This document shows, one piece after another, positions 56,002 to 64,000 of a stretch of DNA of 64,000 bases. The translations under genes and the position numbers were made by a program. The DNA comes from Phycicoccus jejuensis. Lineage in GTDB: Bacteria > Actinomycetota > Actinomycetes > Actinomycetales > Dermatophilaceae. The stretch spans positions 186,001 through 250,000 of the forward strand of contig NZ_JOEE01000008.1 of the NCBI RefSeq assembly GCF_000720925.1, given 5' to 3'. Position 1 is the first letter of the stretch. Each line of letters begins with the position of its first letter. Below the pieces are notes generated by a model, which made no database searches, was not told the origin of the DNA, and saw only the letters and a program-made list of their open reading frames with translations.

Positions 56002-57132
56002 TCAGGCGCGCTCGAGGAGCAGGACGGTCTCGACGTGTCGGGTCTGCGGGAACATGTCGACGACGCGCCCCTCGCGGACGGTGAAGGACGGCATGGCGTC
56101 GAGGTCGCGGGCGAGGGTGTCGACGTTGCAGCTGGAGTACACGACGTGGCGGGCGGGCGAGGCCTCGAGCCGAGCGGCGAGGTCGGCGCCGATGCCCCGC
56201 CGCGGCGGGTTGACGACGACGAGGTCGGGGTCGCCGGGCACGCCGTCGGTCGCGTCCCCGGCGGTGAAGGTGATGTCGAGACCCGCTGTGGCAGAACGTA
56301 TCTCGCTGGCCGATGCCCGGGCGGCCGCGACCGCCTCGGACGACACCTCGACGCCCGTGACGCGGCGACCGGGGGCCGCGAGGTGCAGCGCGAAGCCGCC
56401 GACGCCGCAGTACAGGTCGGTGACGGCGGTGGGGGAGAGGCGGTCCGCCCACTCCGCCGCCTGGGCGTAGAGGGCGGTCGCGACCGTCGTGTTGGTCTGG
56501 AAGAACGCGCGCGGCCCGAGCCGCAGCGTGACCCCGCCCAGGCGCATCGGCAGCACCGCGTCGTCGGTGAGCACGACCTCCGTCTCGCCCTCGAGCACCG
56601 CCTTGTGCTCCGGGTGGAGGTTGACGGTGACGACGCGGGCCGACGGGAGCGCCGCGCGCAGGTCGGGCAGGAGCCGGCGTACGGCCTGCAGCCCCTCCTG
56701 CGTCCGGACGACGAAGCGCACGAGGTGCTCGCCGTCGGGGGAGTGGGTCACGAGCAGGTGCTTGAGCTCGCCCCTCCGGGCCGGGACGTCGTACGGCACG
56801 ACGCGGTGGTCGGCGAGGAGGCGGTGCAGCGGGTCGAAGGTCGCCGACAGGCCCGGCTCGTAGAGGCCGCAGCGGCGCAGGTCGACACCCCGGCCACCGG
56901 TGTCGAGGATGCCGAGCGTCGGGCGTCCGGCGCTGCCGCCGACGACGAACTTGGCCTTGTTGCGGAAGTGCGACGCGGGGGAGCGCACCGGCTCGAGCCA
57001 GGTCGTGGCGCCGGCGTGCGGCGCGAGCGTGCTGCGGACGTGCCGGACCTTCTCGGCCAGCTGGTCGGCGTACGGCGTGCCCATGAGGGTGCACGAGCGG
57101 CACCGGCCGGCGTCGTAGTAGTCGCACTGCAT
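56002..57132 (-). CDS. rlmC: 23S rRNA (uracil-C5)-methyltransferase RlmC (RumB)
   Basis: SAM-dependent methyltransferase of 376 residues, the length of E. coli RlmC (375), which methylates U747 of 23S rRNA. The N-terminal iron-sulfur cluster motif is MQCDYYDAGRCRSC. The SAM site is VTDLYCGVGGFALHLA, VVVNPPRRGIG is the TrmA-family motif, and the catalytic Cys is in YSSCNVDTLARDL. The ATG at 57132 follows a TACGCT box by 8 nt. The open frame upstream is a shadow of the SGNH gene. Confidence 0.92.
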   Translation of the reverse strand: MQCDYYDAGRCRSCTLMGTPYADQLAEKVRHVRSTLAPHAGATTWLEPVRSPASHFRNKAKFVVGGSAGRPTLGILDTGGRGVDLRRCGLYEPGLSATFDPLHRLLADHRVVPYDVPARRGELKHLLVTHSPDGEHLVRFVVRTQEGLQAVRRLLPDLRAALPSARVVTVNLHPEHKAVLEGETEVVLTDDAVLPMRLGGVTLRLGPRAFFQTNTTVATALYAQAAEWADRLSPTAVTDLYCGVGGFALHLAAPGRRVTGVEVSSEAVAAARASASEIRSATAGLDITFTAGDATDGVPGDPDLVVVNPPRRGIGADLAARLEASPARHVVYSSCNVDTLARDLDAMPSFTVREGRVVDMFPQTRHVETVLLLERA

Positions 57133-57140
57133 CGCGGGAC

Positions 57141-57146
57141 AGCGTA
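57141..57146 (-). promoter_or_regulatory. -10 hexamer TACGCT, leaderless promoter of rlmC
   Basis: On the minus strand TACGCT stands 8 nt before the rlmC ATG at 57132. Confidence 0.45.
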
Positions 57147-57160
57147 CGGCGGTGCGGCGG

Positions 57161-57889
57161 TCAGGCCTGCAGGGCGGCGCGCAGGTGCGGCACGAAGGCG
57201 CGGGCCAGCTCGGCGTAGCCGGCGTCGTTGGGGTGGAACAGGTCGGCGGCCAGGCGCCCGCGCCAGCTGCTCGGGCCCTCGGCGCGCATGTCGACCAGGT
57301 GCAGCTCGCCGCGGGCCACGGCCTGCTCGAGGTGGGCGTTGGCCCGGTGCGCCGCGGTGCGCGGCTGGGGGAGCGTCGCGACGACGGCGCCCCGGGGCAG
57401 GGCGGCGACCATCCGGCCGAACTCGTCGGGGAGGCGGTCGCGGACGGCACCACCGGCGAAGAGGTCGTTGGACCCGACCATGACCGAGACGAGGTCGGGG
57501 GCGTCGGTGCCGAGCGCCGGCGGCAGGGCGCGCAGGACGGGCAGCTGCTGGTCGACGACGTCGGCGGTGCGGGCGCCGGTGGCCGAGAGGTTGACGACGA
57601 CGAGGGGGAGTCCGTCGTCGGCGAGGCTCGCGGCGGCCCGGTCGACCCAGCCGGTGTCCCAGGCCGAGGCGCCGACCGCCTGCGACATCGAGTCGCCGAG
57701 GACGACCCACCGGCGACCCGGCGTCGTGAGGGCGCGGCGGTTGTGCGCGGCCCAGGCGTCGGCCCACGGGGCGGCCGTGCCCTGGACCCGGCGGACGCCC
57801 GGCAGGACGACACCGAGGGCTCGCACGCCGCGTCCCGGCGCACGGCCGGTGCGGTTGGCGTAGCCCAGGAGCGGGTCGAGGTCCGGCAC
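57161..57889 (-). CDS. SGNH/GDSL hydrolase
   Basis: A 242-residue esterase-fold enzyme. Block I is VVLGDSMSQAVGAS with the nucleophile Ser, block III is VMVGSNDLFAGG, and block V is DLFHPNDAGYAELA with the Asp-His pair. No signal peptide is visible, so it is probably cytoplasmic. The GTG at 57889 is chosen because TACAGT stands 6 nt before it; longer starts at 57937 or 57994 would put that promoter inside the gene. The substrate is unknown. Confidence 0.85.
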   Translation of the reverse strand: MPDLDPLLGYANRTGRAPGRGVRALGVVLPGVRRVQGTAAPWADAWAAHNRRALTTPGRRWVVLGDSMSQAVGASAWDTGWVDRAAASLADDGLPLVVVNLSATGARTADVVDQQLPVLRALPPALGTDAPDLVSVMVGSNDLFAGGAVRDRLPDEFGRMVAALPRGAVVATLPQPRTAAHRANAHLEQAVARGELHLVDMRAEGPSSWRGRLAADLFHPNDAGYAELARAFVPHLRAALQA

Positions 57890-57895
57890 CGGCTC

Positions 57896-57901
57896 ACTGT
57901 A
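57896..57901 (-). promoter_or_regulatory. -10 hexamer TACAGT, leaderless promoter of the SGNH hydrolase gene
   Basis: On the minus strand TACAGT lies 6 nt before the chosen GTG at 57889. Confidence 0.45.
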
Positions 57902-58013
57902 GGTGGCGCTGCGCGGCGTCGACGTCCGACCGGTCACACCTCGACGCCGCGGTGACGGCCCGTGCCTACGCGGGGAGCGGGTCGGCCGCCGCACCGTCGT
58001 CTCTCCTGACGCG

Positions 58014-58033
58014 TAATGACATAATGTCGATTA
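58014..58033. promoter_or_regulatory. AT-rich palindrome, possible operator
   Basis: GACATAATGTC (58018-58028) is a perfect 11-bp palindrome with outer TAAT and ATTA halves. It is the most AT-rich block in the window. It lies 9 nt past the ComB-like stop and about 125 nt upstream of the SGNH start. Confidence 0.45.
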
Positions 58034-58041
58034 TCGGCGTT

Positions 58042-58817
58042 CTACGAGAGGGCGCCGGCAGCCCCGAAACCCCGCTCGGTGAGCACCGGCAGCACCTCGC
58101 TCGCGTCGAGGTCGGCCGCGACGTCGACGTCGTCCCCGAAGCCGGCGGCGGCGAGCTCGCGCCCGCCGACGCACGCGTGCAGTCGTTCGCGCAGCCGCGG
58201 CCGGACGACGTCGAACAGCTCGGCCGCGCTCAGTGCCTCCGGGCTCCACGCCGACGTCGAGCCCGTGGCGTCCCTCAGGGCCGTCAGGACGGCTCCTGCG
58301 CCGAGCTGGTCCTCGAGCGCCGGGCGCAGCGACCCGTCGGTGACCCAGCGCTCACCCGCGGCCACGACGACCACGGTCGACCCGGACGCCACCGACGGTG
58401 CGAGCCACCGCCCGACGGCGGAGGCGTTGCGCAGGCACCCGGCGACGACGTGCGCGCCGGCGTCGCGCAGGGACGCGCTGATCGTCGAGCCGTTCGGCGA
58501 CGGCAGCACCAGGCGCGGCACGACCGGCCCGGTGAGCAGCCCGGCCGGCGACAGCGACGGCGCCCCGACGGCCCCGGCGCGCCGGGCCTCGAGTCGGCCG
58601 ACGGCGAGGACGGCGTCGTGAGAGGCCGCGTACGCCGCGGCACGCTCGTCCCGCCAGGCGAACGGCAGCACGGTGCTCCCCCGGCCCACGGCGACGGTGA
58701 CGGCCGTCGTGAAGCTGAGCACGTCGACGACGACCGCGAGGTCGGCGCGCACGACGCCCGCGCCGACCGGCCCCCACTCCATCCGGACCGCAGCGTCCGA
58801 CTGGTCGAACGGTGCGC

Positions 58818-58821
<4 letters not shown>
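58042..58821 (-). CDS. ComB-family 2-phosphosulfolactate phosphatase-like protein
   Basis: A 259-residue ComB-family protein. VVRADLAVVVDVLSFTTAVTVAVGRG is the family N-terminal motif; LPSPNGSTIS and VVAAGERW are further core motifs. In methanogens ComB makes sulfolactate for coenzyme M. Bacteria with this gene mostly lack that pathway, so the real substrate is unknown. The GTG start overlaps the UvrA-like stop (GTGA), which suggests co-translation. Confidence 0.85.
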
Positions 58822-61172
<2,351 letters not shown>

Positions 61173-61178
61173 CCGCCC

Positions 61179-61184
61179 ACCCTA
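61179..61184 (-). promoter_or_regulatory. -10 hexamer TAGGGT, leaderless promoter of the UvrA-like gene
   Basis: On the minus strand TAGGGT lies 6 nt before the ATG at 61172. Its TAG is also the stop codon of the ssb-like gene. Confidence 0.5.
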
Positions 61185-61544
61185 GGGCGAGCCCCCCGCG
61201 ACCCGCCGGAGCCGCCGGGCCTCCACCTCGTACCGGCTCGCCGGCGCGCCGCCGGCCCGGAAGAACCGCCGCCGCAGGCTGCCGTCGACCTCGACGCGGT
61301 CGCCCACCTCGAGCCGGCCCGCGACCCGGCGGGTCACGGCGCTCCAGCACGCGACGTCGAGGGCGTCGACACCCGGGCGGGCCCGCGCGTCGCGGCCGAC
61401 GGTGACCCGGACGCCGTGGACGACGTCGCCGCTGGGCAGCGTGCGCGGCGGGTCGAGCGAGGTGACGCGCCCGACGAGGTGGACGGTGTTGACGTCGCCG
61501 GTCCGGTCGACGGTCGTGCGGTCGACGTCGCTGGTTCGTGCCAT
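61182..61544 (-). CDS. Short single-stranded DNA-binding (OB-fold) protein
   Basis: A 120-residue SSB-like protein. The OB fold is seen in VHLVGRVTSLDPPRTLPSGD, VRVTVGRD, DVACWSAVTRRVAGRLEVGDRVEVDGSLRRR and RYEVEARRLRRV. It lacks the Gly/Gln linker and the acidic C-terminal tip of true SSB; it ends VAGGSP. So it is an accessory paralogue. The ATG has AGGGGG about 6 nt upstream. It is transcribed toward the UvrA-like gene with 9 nt between stop and start. Confidence 0.82.
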   Translation of the reverse strand: MARTSDVDRTTVDRTGDVNTVHLVGRVTSLDPPRTLPSGDVVHGVRVTVGRDARARPGVDALDVACWSAVTRRVAGRLEVGDRVEVDGSLRRRFFRAGGAPASRYEVEARRLRRVAGGSP

Positions 61545-61859
61545 GAGACCCCCTGGAGCCCGGCCCGGCGCCGGTCGCCGGGTCCCGGGACCAGCACACC
61601 CCCGGACGGAGGGTGGCGGCAAGGACCGCAGCGCGACCTGTGGACGGGCGCGGCCCGCTCCCCCGCCTGTGGACGACGGGGGCCGACCGGCCGACCCCGG
61701 CCCGGCCGCCCGGCCGACGTGCACCTGACGATCGGGTGACCTTTCGCCGCGGACCCGGGACAGGTGCCGGGTCGGCGACCTATGGTGGGTGCAGGTACGC
61801 GGTGCAGGGCTGCGCGCCGGGCGTCGTCCGCGGCGCCCCGAGACCATTCGAAACGAGTC
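61545..61859. other. Divergent intergenic region
   Basis: This 315-bp gap separates the ssb-like gene from the carboxypeptidase gene. It holds CCTGTGGACG twice (61637-61646, 61666-61675) and a TATGGT -10 box at 61781-61786 pointing right. No gene is supported. Confidence 0.5.
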
Positions 61860-63218
61860 GTGGTGCGTTCTTCCGTCGTCCGTGGGGCCGTGCTCCGCCG
61901 CGCACTCGTGGTCGCCGTCGCCGCCGCGGTGCCGCTCGGCCCGGCTGCGGCCGCCGCCGTCGCCGACCCGGTCGCGACCCCCACGCCGACCGCCTCGGTC
62001 ACGCCGTCTCCGAGCGTATCCCCCACTGCCACAGCGACTCTCGCGCCGGTCGTCACCGGGAACCCGCCGGAGGGCGACATCGAGCCCGACGCCGACCCCA
62101 CCCTCTCCCCCGAGGTCGTCGCCGCCCAGGTCGCCGAGGCCGACCGCATCTCCGCCGTCATCGAGGGCTCCACCTCCGAGCTCGCCGTGCAGACCCGGAA
62201 GATGGACGAGCTCTCGGCCCGCTCCAACACCGTCCTCGAGGAGCTCGCCGCGGCGACCGACACCGAGAACTACGCCCACGAGGAGGCCGAGGGCGCCCGC
62301 GCCGACCTGGCCGCCCTCGAGGACCGGCTGGCCCGGGCCCGGGCCGTGGTCCGCGACTGGGTCTTCGACGTCTACTCCAACGGCGGCGGCAACTCCGACC
62401 TCACCGGGATGCTCGACGCGCTCGACGCCCGCGACGACGAGGTGAGCGACCCCCTCGGCGACCTCTCCTACCTGACGGGCGAGCGCACGCGCGCCCTCCA
62501 GGAGGTGCGCGTCCTCACCGCCGAGCAGGTCCGCCTGACGACGACCGCCGAGCAGGCCGAGCGGACCGCCACCGACGCCCGCGTCCGCGTCGCCGCCGCG
62601 AAGCAGGAGCTCGACGGCGTGATGCGCGAGCAGCGTGAGAAGATCGGCGCGCTGCGGGCGCTGCAGATGAACGAGGTCGACAAGGCCGGCCCCATCGCCA
62701 GCGCCCTCGTCGGCGCCAGGACCCCCGAGGCCAAGAAGGCGGCCGCCCGCCTGCGCGACGCGCTCTCGAACGCCGTCGTCGAGACCGCCCACGTCGGCAA
62801 GCCGTGCTCCGACGACAGCGGCGACCACCCCAACGGCCAGTTCCCGGACAGCGCGCTCTGCCCGCTGTGGAGCGCCCCGGGCGAGCGCCTCTCCCCTGCC
62901 GCGGCCGCCGCCTTCAACGCGATGAGCCAGGCCTACGCCGCGCAGACCGGCAGCCCCCTGTGCGTCACCGACTCCTACCGCTCCTACCCCGAGCAGGTGG
63001 CGATCAAGGGCACCCGCGGCAGCTTCGCCGCCACCCCCGGCACGAGCCGGCACGGTCTCGGCCGAGCCCTCGACCTGTGCGGCGGCATCGACGACTTCGG
63101 CTCGGCGGCCCACCGCTGGATGCGGCAGAACGCACCCCTCTACGGCTGGTTCCACCCCGCGTGGGCGGAGGCCGGCGGTCAGCTCCCCGAGCCGTGGCAC
63201 TGGGAGTACGCGGGCTGA
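61860..63218 (+). CDS. Exported M15-family D-alanyl-D-alanine carboxypeptidase with coiled-coil
   Basis: A 452-residue exported protein. The GTG at 61860 gives a signal peptide (RSSVVRGAVLRRALVVAVAA, then AAAAAVA at the cleavage site). A Thr/Pro/Ser-rich linker and a long coiled coil (about 85-290) resembling cell-wall hydrolase regulators follow. The C-terminal VanY-type domain has TDSYRSYPEQ, TSRHGLGRALDLCG (zinc His and Asp) and EPWHWEY. It should trim peptidoglycan stem peptides. A second GTG directly follows the first. A coiled coil fused to a VanY domain suggests controlled hydrolysis at a specific site. Confidence 0.88.
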   Translation: MVRSSVVRGAVLRRALVVAVAAAVPLGPAAAAAVADPVATPTPTASVTPSPSVSPTATATLAPVVTGNPPEGDIEPDADPTLSPEVVAAQVAEADRISAVIEGSTSELAVQTRKMDELSARSNTVLEELAAATDTENYAHEEAEGARADLAALEDRLARARAVVRDWVFDVYSNGGGNSDLTGMLDALDARDDEVSDPLGDLSYLTGERTRALQEVRVLTAEQVRLTTTAEQAERTATDARVRVAAAKQELDGVMREQREKIGALRALQMNEVDKAGPIASALVGARTPEAKKAAARLRDALSNAVVETAHVGKPCSDDSGDHPNGQFPDSALCPLWSAPGERLSPAAAAAFNAMSQAYAAQTGSPLCVTDSYRSYPEQVAIKGTRGSFAATPGTSRHGLGRALDLCGGIDDFGSAAHRWMRQNAPLYGWFHPAWAEAGGQLPEPWHWEYAG

Positions 63219-63288
63219 GCGGTGACGCGCCCGACCGAGTAGCGCGACCTACGGCGGCGCCGCCCCCGCGTGTGGAACGCTGCCGCTC

Positions 63289-64000
63289 ATGACGACGCAG
63301 TCCGAGGCCACCGACGCCTGGGCCGACACCACCCGCTACCACCGCCCCTGGTACTGGTACGACTGGGCCAACTCGGCCTTCGTGACGACGGTGGGCACCG
63401 TCCTGTTCGGCCCCTACCTCACCGAGGTCGCGACCGAGGCGGCCTGCCCCGGGCTCGCCGAGGACGCCCGCTGCACGACCGACCTGTACGTGGTCCCCGC
63501 GGCCGAAGGCCTGCCGGGCTGGGTCCCCGGCCTCGCGATGGTCGCGGCCGTCGCGCTGCTCGTCGGCCTCGTCCTCTCGCTCGTCGCGTACGCGCGCGAC
63601 ACGCGCCTGCCCTACCGTCCCTCGACCCTCGTCCCGCCGCTGGCGCTGGCCACCGTCGTCCTCGTCCTCACCGCGCCGCTGGACCCGGGGTCGGTCGCGC
63701 CGTACACGGTGACGCTGGCGACCATCGTCTCCGCGGTCCTGCTCGTCTTCGTCGGCGCCGTCACGGACCGCACGCCCCGCCCGGCGCGCCTCATGGGCGT
63801 CTTCGCCTGGACCGGCTCGGCGGCCGCGGTGCTGCTGTACTTCCTGTCCGGCACGAACTGGCGCTTCGGGGCCCTGATGATGATCATCGCCTCGATCAGC
63901 CTCGGAGCCTCGCTCGTCGTCTACGACGCGCTGCTGTGCCGCATCGCCCGCCCGGACGACCGCGACCGCGTCTCCAGCCGCGGCTGGGCCCTGGGCTACC
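63289..64000 (+). CDS. MFS transporter, UMF1/Atg22-like (3' end outside window)
   Basis: The first 237 codons of a membrane transporter run off the right edge. PWYWYDWANSAFVTTVGTVLFGPYL is the UMF1-family opening. Several helices follow (WVPGLAMVAAVALLVGLVLSLV, LATIVSAVLLVFVGAVTDR, GSAAAVLLYFLSG, ALMMIIASISLGASLVVY). The substrate is unknown. The ATG at 63289 is preceded at 7 nt by an AACGCT hexamer that nearly fits the leaderless pattern. Confidence 0.85.
   Translation, partial: MTTQSEATDAWADTTRYHRPWYWYDWANSAFVTTVGTVLFGPYLTEVATEAACPGLAEDARCTTDLYVVPAAEGLPGWVPGLAMVAAVALLVGLVLSLVAYARDTRLPYRPSTLVPPLALATVVLVLTAPLDPGSVAPYTVTLATIVSAVLLVFVGAVTDRTPRPARLMGVFAWTGSAAAVLLYFLSGTNWRFGALMMIIASISLGASLVVYDALLCRIARPDDRDRVSSRGWALGY

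Overview
The window is a dense, very GC-rich stretch of actinobacterial chromosome. Gene content and order match the conserved core of Mycobacterium and Streptomyces, so this is established synteny plus recognisable proteins. The lack of mycolate genes, the third-position GC and the protein style suggest the Micrococcales, perhaps Intrasporangiaceae; that family call is inference. About 60 protein genes, one tRNA and one riboswitch are supported. There is no prophage, CRISPR array, insertion sequence or complete mobile element.

Region 1 (1-6.8 kb) holds a cut-off SDR dehydrogenase, a HIT phosphorylase and an EF-G paralogue with a decayed GTPase domain. It then has the phosphatidylinositol mannoside operon: phosphatidylinositol-phosphate synthase, acyltransferase, PimA and a small membrane protein. 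Region 2 (6.9-14.6 kb) carries PLP synthase (pdxS, pdxT) and a YebC regulator. The two PLP genes are separated by a non-core block of an MFS/zinc-finger fusion, kynureninase, a diguanylate cyclase and an acetyltransferase. Region 3 (14.6-27.5 kb) is ruvCAB with an SOS box, then yajC-secD-secF-apt, bifunctional relA, and PPIase-DUF349 facing MBL-hisS.

Region 4 (28-37 kb) has alanine dehydrogenase, xerD-parA-scpA-scpB-rluB-tyrA (chromosome dimer resolution and condensin loading, rRNA modification, tyrosine synthesis), then cmk and der. It ends with tRNA-Pro(GGG), a strong hairpin terminator, a 15-nt copy of the tRNA 3' end and a cluster of three near-palindromes. Region 5 (37.4-47.3 kb) has a MalY-type lyase and the conserved pgsA2-DUF881-sbp-DUF881-gcvH-FHA-FtsR-DUF151-MerR run, then a glycine riboswitch and gcvP. 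Glycine cleavage, FHA control of 2-oxoglutarate metabolism and cell-division regulators are therefore neighbours.

Region 6 (47.3-64 kb) holds sbcCD, a GCS2 ligase, a histidine phosphatase facing an OsmC protein, YciO, DUF1028, rlmC, an SGNH hydrolase, an ssb-like/UvrA-like/ComB-like unit, an exported D,D-carboxypeptidase and the start of a UMF1-type MFS transporter.

Two themes recur. Operons are packed with GTGA/ATGA stop-start overlaps. Many unit-leading genes have a TANNNT -10 hexamer only 6-9 nt before the start codon, which predicts leaderless mRNAs; several starts were chosen on that basis. I found no clearly new multi-gene system. The best leads are the GTPase-dead EF-G paralogue, the MFS-UBP fusion, the palindrome cluster beside tRNA-Pro, the gcvP riboswitch platform and the ssb/UvrA-like/ComB unit.
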